64,000 nucleotides of DNA, taken from assembly GCA_945892985.1 (NCBI GenBank), contig CAMDDU010000014.1:31522-95521 (forward strand), given 5' to 3'. The position numbers and the translations under genes were made by a program. Within the stretch, counting starts at the first letter, position 1, and every line of letters starts with the position of its first letter. The DNA comes from CAITSH01 sp945892985 (GTDB lineage Bacteria; Pseudomonadota; Gammaproteobacteria; Burkholderiales; SG8-39). Below are positions 1 to 9,056 of this stretch, in pieces. A model generated the notes under the pieces. That model was given only the letters and a program-made list of their open reading frames with translations, was not told where the DNA came from and searched no databases.

Positions 1-1016
1 GCCGCCGGCTCGCGCGGATTGAGCACGCAACCCTCGGGCACGACAACTTCAATCGCCCGGAACACGCCGGCGTTGTTGGGCACATCGCCCTTGAGCGCAC
101 AACGCACCGACAGGTAGGTGCATGACTGCGTGTAAGACAGCGTCGAGTTGATCGCCGCCTTCACCTGCGCCGCGGAACCGGTGTAATCGACGCTCACCCT
201 GTCCTCATGCACGGTGATCGCGACGTTGATCTTGATCGGATCGGGCGACAAGCCGTCGTCATCAATGTAATCGGTAAAGCGAAAGGTGCCCTTGGGCCAG
301 CCGCGGATCTCGGCGCGCGTCAGGCGCTCGGCGTAATCGAGCATTTCCTCGAGGTAGACCCGCGTGGCGTCCCGGCCATAGCGCGCAAACAGCTTGCCCA
401 GTTCGCGCACGCCCACCTGCGCACCGGCGTACTGCGCCCGCAGGTCGCCCAGCACCCGGTCGGGAAGGCGCACATTCAGGCCGATGAGGCGCTCAAGCAT
501 GTCGTTCATACGCCCCTTCTCGTACAACTTCACCACCGGAATACGCAGGCCCTCCTGGAAAATTTCAGTCGAGTCACTGGCATTGGACCCCGGAACACGT
601 CCGCCGACATCGGTGTGGTGGCAGATCACCACGCAAAAACCCTCGAGCCCGCCCTCGTAAAAGAACGGCACGAACATGAAGATGTCGGGCAGGTGCATGC
701 CCCCCTGGTACGGGTCATTGAGGATCACCGCATCACCGGGCGCGAGATCCTCGCCATAGAGCAACAGCATCGAGGCCATTGCCTCGGGTATCGCCCCCAG
801 ATGAAGCGCGATGGTCTTGGCCTGCACCACCATGCGGCCGTGCCGGTCGCAGATCGCCGCCGAGTAGTCCATCACGTCCTTGACGATCTCCGAACGCGCG
901 GTGCGCAGCACCGTATAGGCAACCTCGTCGGCGATGGAGTCCATCGCATTCTTGACCACGGCAAAGGTGATCGGGTCGAGCCCGGAGCGAATGCCGACCG
1001 GTGCCGGTGCGTTCAT
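1..1016 (-). CDS. hyuB: Hydantoinase B/oxoprolinase family protein, C-terminus cut by window edge
   Basis: About 338 codons are visible from the ATG at 1016; the C-terminal part lies beyond the left edge. The translation shows family features: a start reading NAPAPVGIRSGLDPITFAVV, then IVKDVMDYSAAICD, NDPYQGGMHLPDI and a CHHTDVGGRVPGS stretch rich in His and Asp. HyuB proteins work with HyuA in ATP-dependent opening of hydantoins, 5-oxoproline or, in carboxylase relatives, acetone or acetophenone. The ATG overlaps the stop of hyuA as ATGA, so the two are probably translationally coupled and form a complex. The substrate cannot be read from the sequence. Confidence 0.9.
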   Translation of the reverse strand, partial: MNAPAPVGIRSGLDPITFAVVKNAMDSIADEVAYTVLRTARSEIVKDVMDYSAAICDRHGRMVVQAKTIALHLGAIPEAMASMLLLYGEDLAPGDAVILNDPYQGGMHLPDIFMFVPFFYEGGLEGFCVVICHHTDVGGRVPGSNASDSTEIFQEGLRIPVVKLYEKGRMNDMLERLIGLNVRLPDRVLGDLRAQYAGAQVGVRELGKLFARYGRDATRVYLEEMLDYAERLTRAEIRGWPKGTFRFTDYIDDDGLSPDPIKINVAITVHEDRVSVDYTGSAAQVKAAINSTLSYTQSCTYLSVRCALKGDVPNNAGVFRAIEVVVPEGCVLNPREPA

Positions 1017-3124
1017 GCTGTGACCTCCTTTGCATCGGGGGCGGTGCCTTGCAAATCAAGGATGATGTTGCCCACCGCATCGGCGCGCGCCAGCACATCG
1101 GGCGGCACGATCACCGTGGTGTCATACGACTCGACGATCATCGGTCCGGGCGTCGGCGTCAGCGGCATGTCGGCACGCGCCAGCACCGGCGTTTTCACCG
1201 GCGCCTGGTTGCGTGAAAAACTCACCATCCGGCTGCCGGTCGCCGCCGCGAGCGCCGTCCCGCCCATGCGTATGCGCGCAAAATCAAGGCGCTGTTCGCG
1301 CCGGCCCCGCGCCGACAAGCGCAGGTTCACCAGTTCCAAGGGCTCGTCATTGGCGTAGCCGAAGGTCTCGCGGTAGGCGCGCTGGAAGTCGGCCTTGAGC
1401 GCATCGAGCGCCGGCGCATCGAAGCGTTCCGCGCGCAGCGGCACGGTCAGTTCGGACGACTGCCCGACATAACGCAGGTCGATCTTGAGTGTGAAGGTCA
1501 CGGTGTGCTCCGGATAACCCTCGGCGGCCAGCGACACCAGCCCCTGGCGGCGCAAGGATTCGGCCACCGCCTCCAGTGCCACCGGATCGCAGCCCTCCAT
1601 CCGGCGCAACACCGAGCGCAGAAAATCGTGGCCGGCATCGGCTGCCAGCATCCCGGCCGAGCAAAACACGCCGGCCATCACCGGCGCAATGACCCGCCGG
1701 ATGCCCAGCAGCCGCGCCACATCCACCGCATGCACCGGCCCGCCGCCGCCAAAGGCGATCAGCGTCATGTCGCGCGGGTCGCGCCCGCGCTCGACCGTCA
1801 CCGCGCGGATGGCCCGCGCCATATTAACGTTGGCGACATGGCGAATACCGTGCGCCGCATCGAGCAGGGACAAACCCAGCCCGGATGCGATGTGCCGTTC
1901 TATAGCCTTGTTTGACAGCTGCGGATCGACTTTCAGGCTGCCGCCGGCCAGCGCGTAGGGATTAAGCAGGCCGAGCACCATATTTGCGTCGGTGACGGTC
2001 GGGCGCTCGTTGCCCAGCTGGTAACAGGCCGGACCCGGATGCGCACCCACCGACTCTGGCCCGACCAACAACAGGCCGCCTGCATCGATCGCGGCCACCG
2101 ATCCGCCGCCCGCACCAACCTCGGCGATATCAATTGCCGGCACCTTGAGCACATAGCCGCCGCCCTTGACGAAACGGCTTGGCGAGGAGATGCCATCGCG
2201 AAACTCATATTCGTTGGTCAGCGAAGGCAGGCCGGCCTCGATAATGGAGGCTTTGGCCGTGGTGCCTCCCATATCAAACACAATCAGGTCGGTATCGCCG
2301 GTTACGCGGCCGAGGTGGGCTGATCCGGTCACCCCGCCGGCGGGGCCTGAAGACACGGCGAAAACCGGCTTGCCGCTGGCTGCGGCAATACCCATCATGC
2401 CGCCGTTTGAGGCCATGACCTGGATAGGCGCGGTAATGCCGATTGCGGTGAGATCGCGTCGCAGATTGGCCAGATAGGCGCGCATGGCCGGCAAAATATA
2501 GGCATTGACCACGGTGGTGCTGGTGCGCTCGTACTCTTTCATCTCGGGCAGCACTTCGCAGGACGCGGTGACCAGCAACTGCGGAAACTCCGCTTCGAGG
2601 ATCAGCTTGGCGGCGAGCTCATGCACCGGATTGGCGTAACTGTTCAGAAAGCAGATCGCCACCGCCTGGACGCCTTCGGCGACGAAAAACGCCGCCACTT
2701 GGCGCACCTGTTGCGGATCCAGCGCACGCACCACCGAGCCGTCGGCGGCAACGCGCTCGTCAATCTCGCAACGATAACGCCGCGGCGACAGCGGTTCGGG
2801 CTTTGACCAGCCCAGATCAAACATCGTTGGCGTGCGAATGCGGCCGATCTCGAGCACGTCGCGAAAGCCGCGCGTTGTCAGCACGCCGGTGCGCGCACCG
2901 ACCTTTTGCAAAATCGTGTTCGACGCCGTTGTGGTGCCGTGAACGATTTCGGTCACTTCCTTCGCGGCAACACCGGTAATGCGCAAAATCTCACGGATGG
3001 CCTCGACCACGGCCCGGCCCGGATCATCGGGCGTGGTCGACGTCTTGTTGATATACAGCATGCCGTCCGCCCGTTCGGCGACAACATCCGTGAAAGTGCC
3101 GCCAATGTCACAGCCGATACGCAC
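1013..3124 (-). CDS. hyuA: Hydantoinase A/oxoprolinase (ATP-dependent) subunit
   Basis: The 703-residue protein has the full length of the HyuA family. It begins with an actin-like ATPase phosphate-binding motif (DIGGTFTDV, residues 6-14), carries the family segment VHGTTTASNT near residue 63 and the second ATPase motif VFDMGGTTAK in the middle, and ends in the C-terminal hydantoinase/oxoprolinase region. It would supply the ATP-dependent step of lactam or hydantoin ring opening with HyuB. It is followed by hyuB with a 4-base ATGA overlap. The 220 bp upstream separate it from a small unknown gene on the same strand, and no regulator lies next to it. Oxoprolinase, hydantoinase and carboxylase relatives share these motifs, so the substrate is open. 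Confidence 0.92.
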   Translation of the reverse strand: MRIGCDIGGTFTDVVAERADGMLYINKTSTTPDDPGRAVVEAIREILRITGVAAKEVTEIVHGTTTASNTILQKVGARTGVLTTRGFRDVLEIGRIRTPTMFDLGWSKPEPLSPRRYRCEIDERVAADGSVVRALDPQQVRQVAAFFVAEGVQAVAICFLNSYANPVHELAAKLILEAEFPQLLVTASCEVLPEMKEYERTSTTVVNAYILPAMRAYLANLRRDLTAIGITAPIQVMASNGGMMGIAAASGKPVFAVSSGPAGGVTGSAHLGRVTGDTDLIVFDMGGTTAKASIIEAGLPSLTNEYEFRDGISSPSRFVKGGGYVLKVPAIDIAEVGAGGGSVAAIDAGGLLLVGPESVGAHPGPACYQLGNERPTVTDANMVLGLLNPYALAGGSLKVDPQLSNKAIERHIASGLGLSLLDAAHGIRHVANVNMARAIRAVTVERGRDPRDMTLIAFGGGGPVHAVDVARLLGIRRVIAPVMAGVFCSAGMLAADAGHDFLRSVLRRMEGCDPVALEAVAESLRRQGLVSLAAEGYPEHTVTFTLKIDLRYVGQSSELTVPLRAERFDAPALDALKADFQRAYRETFGYANDEPLELVNLRLSARGRREQRLDFARIRMGGTALAAATGSRMVSFSRNQAPVKTPVLARADMPLTPTPGPMIVESYDTTVIVPPDVLARADAVGNIILDLQGTAPDAKEVTA

Positions 3125-3347
3125 GCTAGAAATCCCTGGTTGGCGGGCCGCGCAGGAGCGCGATCGCCGTTATTGGACTGAATGGTTAGTTGCTATGGTC
3201 TATGCAAATCGCATCTCTTGTCAAGAAATGCTCATCTTGCACCGGCCCGCGCATCGATGCCTCGCCCGACGTGCCGCGCGATAGCGCGCCCAAGGAGGCC
3301 GAGGGGAGGCCAGGGACGCGTAGAGCGCTTAACGCGTTCAGGGGCGT

Positions 3348-3746
3348 TTAAGCGCGCTTGCCCGCAAGCAAAAATCCCGGATTGAGGCCGGTCGCGACGG
3401 CTGCGTTTTCCAGACGCAGGAACGAGGCGTAGCCCTCGGGCACAATCTCAAAACCAAACTTGAGCCTGCCCTTGAGGCGCACCGCTTGCGCGCCGAACAA
3501 ATCGCCGCGCGGCACGTACGCGGGCAGGTCGATGAACGGCACCGGCGATTCGGCGCAGTCGGGGCAAACACCGGCCTCGCCGGCAAGAACGATCTGCTTG
3601 GGATTGGCGTGCATGGCGGCAAGATAGCCGCGCAACTCCACGTCCTGGCCTGAAAGCGCCTCGGCGCGCTTGCTGAACTTCATGCGCGCATCGCCGATGT
3701 GATCGAACAAATCCTTGAAACTGATGCTTAAGCTGATGGGTGTCAT
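3348..3746 (-). CDS. Small conserved-looking protein of unknown function with one CPxC motif
   Basis: A 132-residue protein with an ATG at 3746. I do not recognise the family. It contains a single CPDC motif near residue 81 followed by SPVPFIDLPAYVPRGDLF, and no signal peptide or membrane segment. One CPxC pair could bind metal in a dimer or be redox active, but that is inference. It lies upstream of hyuA on the same strand with 220 bp between, so co-transcription is possible. The stop codon falls within an 8-bp inverted repeat (3325-3332 with 3348-3355). An alternative start is the Met at residue 22. Normal codon use and sensible composition support it as a real gene. Confidence 0.6.
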   Translation of the reverse strand: MTPISLSISFKDLFDHIGDARMKFSKRAEALSGQDVELRGYLAAMHANPKQIVLAGEAGVCPDCAESPVPFIDLPAYVPRGDLFGAQAVRLKGRLKFGFEIVPEGYASFLRLENAAVATGLNPGFLLAGKRA

Positions 3747-4055
3747 GTCGGATGTCGGGGGGTGGCTGGCTCATCGGCTGAAAACCCGCACGAGGCGGGC
3801 GTTTCCAGCAGAACTCATTGCCGCGTACTAGGCCAGATGTCTACGCCGCGCCATGGTAGCGCAAGGCGGCGCAACCCGCCGCGAACTTGCCGTGGCGTTT
3901 GCGGCTTCACGTGTCCGATGCGGTTTTGCCGGATGCGCGCAAGCAACTCTTGCGCCTTCTTGACGCGTTGCCGCATTGCCGCGTTGCCACCGCCGTGGGT
4001 GCGATTCAAACGAATAAAACGAATACGCAGGCCGCAACCGCGCCTTGTGACCGAA
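3747..4055. other. 309-bp gap without a convincing gene
   Basis: Between the small unknown gene and the receiver-domain gene. Plus-strand reading frames here have no ribosome-binding site and encode low-complexity basic peptides. The only structure seen is the minus-strand hairpin listed at 3781-3801. Confidence 0.6.
3781..3801 (-). terminator. Weak minus-strand intrinsic terminator
   Basis: Read on the minus strand: CCCGC, loop CTCGT, GCGGG, then TTTT. The 5-6 bp stem is short. It lies about 255 bp downstream of the receiver gene stop and just upstream of the small unknown gene, so it could separate the two transcripts. Confidence 0.4.
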
Positions 4056-4526
4056 TCAGGCCGCAGGCGATTGAAGGATGGAATGGTTGTGGGACGTCCA
4101 GTACTGGCAAACCGCCGAGATCCGCTTCATGTATTCGGTGAAGCCCACCGGCTTGACGACATAACCGTTAGCACCCAGCGCGTAGGCGTCACGCATATCG
4201 CGCGCCTCAGCCGATGGGGCAAGCATGACCACCGGGATGCTACGGGTACGTTCGTCGCCTTTGATGCGGCGCAAGACATCCAGACCGTCGAGCACTGGAA
4301 GCTTCAAATCGAGCAGGACGACTTTGATACCGCCCATAGTGTCGCGATTGGCGTAGGCACCAGTGCCAAAAATAAATTCAACCGCCTGCATCCCGTCTTC
4401 GACGTGAAACACCTGCTGATCAATTTTGCCGTCGTTCTGGCGCAGCGCCTGCAAAGTCAGCTCCGCATCGTCCGGATTGCCCTCGCCCAACAGTATGTTG
4501 GCACCACTCATGTCAACGCTGCGCAA
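4056..4526 (-). CDS. Stand-alone response regulator receiver protein, atypical active site
   Basis: A 156-residue single-domain CheY/Rcp1-type receiver. The phosphoacceptor Asp is present (D73 in LLDLKLP), as is the conserved Lys (K125 in VVKPV). Two other key positions have changed. The acidic pair that normally reads ED or DD reads E15-G16 (LLGEGNPDD), and the Thr/Ser of the usual MLTSS motif is Ala103 (MLAPS). Mg2+ binding and switching are therefore probably altered. The start chosen is TTG at 4526 because GAGGGGAGAG lies 6 bases upstream; an ATG at 4511 lacks such a site. No kinase is directly beside it on the same strand. It may act by protein-protein contact without normal phosphorylation. 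Confidence 0.85.
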   Translation of the reverse strand: MRSVDMSGANILLGEGNPDDAELTLQALRQNDGKIDQQVFHVEDGMQAVEFIFGTGAYANRDTMGGIKVVLLDLKLPVLDGLDVLRRIKGDERTRSIPVVMLAPSAEARDMRDAYALGANGYVVKPVGFTEYMKRISAVCQYWTSHNHSILQSPAA

Positions 4527-4816
4527 GATACTCTCCCCTCATCACGCCGGTTCAAGCCGGCCCAATCATTAATCGTTGGCACGTTCAGTATCCGTGTTCC
4601 GCGCGGATTGCGATATCCGCCAAAGGTCGTGCTTCATGCCATCGCAATAGCGCATCACACCCAGGCTGCGGGATACGGGGCTTGGCGCCTCTCATGCCGC
4701 AACAGCGGTGCCAGCAGCCAGCCAAGATCACAGAAGAAACAAAACCCAAGGAAAAATATCCATAATTCTTGCTTTACATTACTTAATTATTGTCTTATCA
4801 GGGTATATTAAAAGAT

Positions 4817-5287
4817 ATGGCACCGACAAGCAAAAAACGCCAAACCAAGCTGGGACAAGCCGGAACAACCCGTAAAGAAGCTGTCCCGCGCCATTTCGGC
4901 AAACGCATCAAGGCAGCCATGTCCAGGGCGGGCATCGACTCGTCAAAAGAAGCGGCAGTAAAGCTGTACGGGCTCTGGCAAGCCCGTTACCCGGACATCC
5001 CCATCAGCCGTCAGCGCTGTTACGACTGGCTGGACTCGGAAACAGCGAATATCCGCGCCGACCGCCTCTACTGCCTCTCCGACATGTTCAATGTCAGCGC
5101 ACGGTGGCTGGCCAAGGGCGAGGAATCCATAGTCCGGTTGAAGGAGCTTGGCATCGTGGAGCGCGAGCTGCTGGAGACCTATTTCGCCTTACCGCAAATC
5201 AGCCGGGAGAAGTTATTCGCTGAAGCGAGATTCCTGCTTAAAACCACCGGCAACCGCGGCCAGGCCAAGCCCTTTGGCCGCAAATAA
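4817..5287 (+). CDS. Cro/CI-like helix-turn-helix protein
   Basis: A 156-residue protein from the ATG at 4817; an in-frame TTG at 4790 is less likely. After a basic N-terminus of about 25 residues comes a lambda-repressor-like domain: HFGKRIKAAM, then ISRQRCYDWLDSETANIRADRLYCLSDMFNVSARWLAKGE at roughly residues 64-105, the layout of a C.Cro/XRE helix-turn-helix. The C-terminal 45 residues are helical and of unknown role, with no peptidase or sensor domain. The upstream region is AT-rich (TTTACA at 4773-4778, TATCAG at 4796-4801, a weak promoter). It lies divergent from the atypical receiver gene and upstream of the LuxR/kinase pair, which suggests but does not prove a link in signalling. Confidence 0.75.
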   Translation: MAPTSKKRQTKLGQAGTTRKEAVPRHFGKRIKAAMSRAGIDSSKEAAVKLYGLWQARYPDIPISRQRCYDWLDSETANIRADRLYCLSDMFNVSARWLAKGEESIVRLKELGIVERELLETYFALPQISREKLFAEARFLLKTTGNRGQAKPFGRK

Positions 5288-5347
5288 ATCACTACCCAAG
5301 GGCGCCATCCAGCAAGGACTTTCCCCCTGCCAAACGGTAACTTTTTC

Positions 5348-5376
5348 TTGATCCAAAATTAAGTCTTATTTACAAG
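5348..5376 (+). promoter_or_regulatory. Possible sigma-70 promoter for the response regulator/kinase pair
   Basis: TTGATC (5348-5353), a 17-bp spacer and TACAAG (5371-5376) in an AT-rich stretch 37 bases before the ATG at 5414. The match is moderate; no other candidate is better placed. Confidence 0.4.
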
Positions 5377-5413
5377 AAATTTACGCAACACTTTCAAGAA
5401 AGCAATACCGATC

Positions 5414-6067
5414 ATGGATGTCTTGCTCGTTGACGATCACCCCCTATTCACGGCCGGTATGCGCTGCCTGCTCCACGGGCTGGACAATGCGCTAAGCATG
5501 GATGAGGAGAATACTTGCGAAGATGCGCTCAATCGACTAAAGACCACACATTACGATTTGCTGCTGCTGGACCTGAATTTGCCGGGCATCCAGTTCATGG
5601 GTGCGCTGGATAGACTGCGCGCAGCCGCCCCCGACACCGCGATCGTCGTCATAACGGCGGAGGACGACCCGCGCATCGTGCGCGACGCAATCGAGCACGG
5701 CGCGCTGGGCTTCATACCCAAATCATCGACGCCAGAACTGCTCATTCACGCGCTCAAGGTGGTGCTCGCCAAGGGCATTTACCTCCCGGTCACGGCGCTG
5801 GCGCTGGTGCGGCCGCACAGCGCGCCCCTCCCCGCCCAGACCGAGGCCAATACAGCACAAACGAAGTTGCCCGCTCTGACGGCGCGGCAGATGCAAGTAT
5901 TGCGCGGTGTGATCGCCGGCCAGTCCAACAAGGCCATCGCCAAATCGCTGAATCTTTCCGGTGCGACGGTCAAAGCCCATCTCACGCTGACATTCCGCAC
6001 TCTGGGGGTAAGCAGCCGCACCGAGGCGATTTACGCCTCGGCAAAGCTGGGGCTGCGGCTGGCGTGA
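5414..6067 (+). CDS. NarL/LuxR-family response regulator
   Basis: A 217-residue two-domain regulator. The receiver domain (residues 1-120) has the acidic pair D7-D8, phosphoacceptor D53 (LLLDLNLPG), T81 and K103. After an Ala/Pro/Thr-rich linker, residues 150-212 form a LuxR-type helix-turn-helix (LTARQMQVLRGVIAGQSNKAIAKSL followed by SGATVKAHL). It should bind DNA when phosphorylated. The TTG start of a hybrid histidine kinase lies 4 bases after its stop, so the two genes are almost certainly an operon and cognate partners. The target genes are unknown. Confidence 0.92.
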   Translation: MDVLLVDDHPLFTAGMRCLLHGLDNALSMDEENTCEDALNRLKTTHYDLLLLDLNLPGIQFMGALDRLRAAAPDTAIVVITAEDDPRIVRDAIEHGALGFIPKSSTPELLIHALKVVLAKGIYLPVTALALVRPHSAPLPAQTEANTAQTKLPALTARQMQVLRGVIAGQSNKAIAKSLNLSGATVKAHLTLTFRTLGVSSRTEAIYASAKLGLRLA

Positions 6068-6071
6068 CGCT

Positions 6072-8939
6072 TTGACGCCACATCATCTCAGGCAGACTTG
6101 GCCGGCCTGGGTCTTGCTCTGCGCCAGCCTGCTGGCAACGACCCTCATCAGCCTGAATGTCAAACGGGGAATCGAAGCCGAAACGGTAAAGCGCTTTGCC
6201 TTTGCCGGCGACCAGGTTGTGCGCAGCATTGAGGAACGCCTTGCCGTGCACGCGCTCGCACTCCAGGGGGGCGCCGCACTATTCGCCAAAACAGGCGAGG
6301 TCTCCAGCGAGGAATGGCACGCCTACTTTGAACGGCTGCGCGCGAGCCAAAACATTCGCGGCCTGCAGCGCATCGGTTTTGCCAGGCTCGCGCCTGAAGC
6401 GCGTGATACCTACGCGCCGATTGTCTTTCTCGAACCCTTTCACGCCCGCAACCAAAGCCTGATCGGAACCAACATGCTGGCCGAGCCAGTGCGACGGGCG
6501 GCGCTTGAGCGCGCGCGCGACAGCGGTGAGGCGACGCTATCGGGAAAGGTGAACCTGACTTCATCAGCCGAAGAGCCCGCCCAGGTCGGGGTCCTGATGT
6601 ATGTTCCCGTCTACCGTACGCGCAAGACTGCGGACGGCATCGAGCAGCGCCGCAAGGAACTGCTCGGCTGGGCTTTCACGCCCTACCGGTTTGGCGAATT
6701 CCTCGACGGCATCCTCGAGCAATGGCGTAAGCACAACGAACATGACATTGATCTGCACATCTACGACGGCAGCAAAGCCGCGCCTGCAACCCTGCTGTTC
6801 GACAGTGCGCCTAAGAACACCCCGGATGCCGGCTCGCTGTTCTACCAACAGCGGGAAATTCGTTACGGCGACACGACGTGGCGGCTTAGCTTTGACCTTC
6901 CCGGCGGCTCCAGCAGAATCAATTACGCCTTCGCCTGGGCGGCCGTGGCGGGCGGCCTGTCTCTCAGCGCGCTACTGTTCGCGCTGATGCTGTCCTTAAT
7001 CAGGACCCGTGCCCATGCAACACACATCGCCCACCACCTGACCGAAAAAATCAGGCAGCGGGAACGCTTGCTCGAAGAAAGCGAATACCGCTGGAAGTCC
7101 GCCGTCGAGGAGGCCGGCGACGGCCTGTGGGACAAAAATATGGTCGATGGCGCCATCTACCGCTCCAAAAAATGGCAGGAGTTCTGCGGTGTGCGTGATG
7201 CCCGGGAGCTGACCGATTTCGAACAATGGGGCGATCACATCCACCCCGACGACAAGACCCGCGTGCTTGCCACAATGCAGGCACACCTCGATGGCAAAAC
7301 CCCGCGCTACGCCTGCGAACATCGCCTGCTCTGCGCTGATGGCAGCGTCAAATGGATGCAGGGACGCGGTATCGTCGTCAAGCGCGACGCAAATGCCCGG
7401 CCCCTGCGCATGATCGGCATGGCCACCGACATCACGGCGCGCAAGCGCGCTGAAGAAGCTCTGCGTCTCGCCAGGATCAGCGTCGACGCGGCCCACGACG
7501 CGCTCTTCTGGATAACATCGGAAGGCCGCATCATCGACTTAAACCAGGCCACCTGTCATCTCTACGGTTATACGCGTGAAGAATTTTTACGATTACATAT
7601 CAAAGACATAAATCCGGTTGCCGACTTCTCTCCTGTGGCATGGCAGGCGCGTTTCACCAAAATCGGCTTGCTCGGCGCACTGAAATTCGAAACCACACAT
7701 CGCGCCAAGAACGGAACAACGTTCCCGGTGGAAATAACCACCAATCGCGTACAGCTCGACGGCAAGGAACTCAACTGCGCATTTGTGCGCGATATCAGCG
7801 AGCGCAAACGTAGCGAAACAGCGCTGAACGCCGCCCTGGATCGCGCCGACAGCGCCAACAATGCCAAATCGCGCTTTCTCGCGGCGGCGAGCCACGACCT
7901 GCGCCAGCCGCTGGCGGCCCTGTCTTTATACGTCGCCGCCCTGCAACGCACAGCACCGGCGGGGGCCGCCGAACTGGCCGGCCACATTAACGACTGTGCC
8001 AACAGCATGTCCGATCTGCTCACCGATCTGCTGGATGTGAGCAAACTCGATGCCGGCGTTGTCACACCAAGACCATCCGACTTCGCCATAGAGGAACTGC
8101 TCACCAGCCTCGTTTCAATCAATACCGCCGAAGCCTCGCTCAAAGGTCTGCGACTGCGCCTGCGGCCCAGCGAAACGTTCACACATACCGACCATGCACT
8201 CTTGTTCCGCATACTCGGAAACCTCATCACCAACGCCATCCGCTACACAAAAAAGGGCGGGGTACTGATTGCCTGCCGGCGCCATCAGGGCAAACGCTGG
8301 GTCGAGGTCTGGGATAGTGGCATCGGCATTCCCGCAGATCGCACAGACATCATTTTTGAAGAGTTCAGGCAGTTGGGTGACCAATCCCGCAGCAGCGGCA
8401 GCGGCCTCGGTCTTGCCATCGTGGCCAAGGCGGCGACCTTGCTGGGCCTGCAGATCCGCGTGCGCTCCAAACCTGGCCGCGGCTCGATGTTCGCCATCGA
8501 GCTCCCGCCGGAACAGCCGCTCGCGCCGCCGACACCGGCGCTAAGGACGGCACCACCGGCAACGCAATCGCGCATCATTGCGCTAGTCGACGACAACACC
8601 CCGGTACGCCTGGCGCTGGTACGCTCGCTCGAGGCCATGGGCCACGTGGTGTTCGCCACAGCCACCGGCACGGAACTGTTGCGGCACCTGGGCGAACAGA
8701 CGCCGGACGTCGTCATTTCAGATTACCGCCTCAGCGAGGGGGAAACCGGTTTCGATGTAATCAATGCCGTGCGCGCGGTATTCGGCGCAGAACTACCGGC
8801 AGGCATCATCACCGGCGACACCGATCCGGCATTGATGCGCAGCATGGCCAAACGCGGCGTCACCGTGCACTACAAACCACTGAAAATAGACGCGTTGGAA
8901 CGGCTTATCAGAGAAACAGCGGCGCAGACACCGGCCTAA
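6072..8939 (+). CDS. Hybrid sensor histidine kinase (CHASE-PAS-PAS-HisKA-HATPase-REC)
   Basis: A 955-residue membrane kinase starting at TTG, 4 bases after the response regulator. A first membrane helix lies near residues 11-29. A periplasmic CHASE-type region follows (about 55-270, with LQRIGFARL and the YVPVYR segment), then a second helix near 288-310. Two PAS domains span about 335-460 and 465-580. The HisKA box has H608 (AAASHDLRQPL). HATPase motifs include N717/N721, DSGIG (748-752) and GSGLGLAI (776-783). A C-terminal receiver has D840-D841, D884 and K935. CHASE domains sense small extracellular ligands in known relatives; the ligand here is unknown. The internal receiver may modulate or compete for phosphate with the separate LuxR regulator. 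Confidence 0.92.
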   Translation: MTPHHLRQTWPAWVLLCASLLATTLISLNVKRGIEAETVKRFAFAGDQVVRSIEERLAVHALALQGGAALFAKTGEVSSEEWHAYFERLRASQNIRGLQRIGFARLAPEARDTYAPIVFLEPFHARNQSLIGTNMLAEPVRRAALERARDSGEATLSGKVNLTSSAEEPAQVGVLMYVPVYRTRKTADGIEQRRKELLGWAFTPYRFGEFLDGILEQWRKHNEHDIDLHIYDGSKAAPATLLFDSAPKNTPDAGSLFYQQREIRYGDTTWRLSFDLPGGSSRINYAFAWAAVAGGLSLSALLFALMLSLIRTRAHATHIAHHLTEKIRQRERLLEESEYRWKSAVEEAGDGLWDKNMVDGAIYRSKKWQEFCGVRDARELTDFEQWGDHIHPDDKTRVLATMQAHLDGKTPRYACEHRLLCADGSVKWMQGRGIVVKRDANARPLRMIGMATDITARKRAEEALRLARISVDAAHDALFWITSEGRIIDLNQATCHLYGYTREEFLRLHIKDINPVADFSPVAWQARFTKIGLLGALKFETTHRAKNGTTFPVEITTNRVQLDGKELNCAFVRDISERKRSETALNAALDRADSANNAKSRFLAAASHDLRQPLAALSLYVAALQRTAPAGAAELAGHINDCANSMSDLLTDLLDVSKLDAGVVTPRPSDFAIEELLTSLVSINTAEASLKGLRLRLRPSETFTHTDHALLFRILGNLITNAIRYTKKGGVLIACRRHQGKRWVEVWDSGIGIPADRTDIIFEEFRQLGDQSRSSGSGLGLAIVAKAATLLGLQIRVRSKPGRGSMFAIELPPEQPLAPPTPALRTAPPATQSRIIALVDDNTPVRLALVRSLEAMGHVVFATATGTELLRHLGEQTPDVVISDYRLSEGETGFDVINAVRAVFGAELPAGIITGDTDPALMRSMAKRGVTVHYKPLKIDALERLIRETAAQTPA

Positions 8940-9056
8940 GCGCGACGTGGGGCGCCTGCGGGCGGCGGAACCCACCACGCAAATCACCCGCAAACCCGCA
9001 CCAGTCGGACATTTCCAGCCTTTTACCTCAGCGCCGGGCGCGGAACCGGACGCGGC

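Noticed and set aside
3762..4811. A 349-codon plus-strand frame over the receiver gene and its flanks
   Set aside because: It runs antisense through the receiver domain, which has clear motifs on the minus strand. The product shows no domain.
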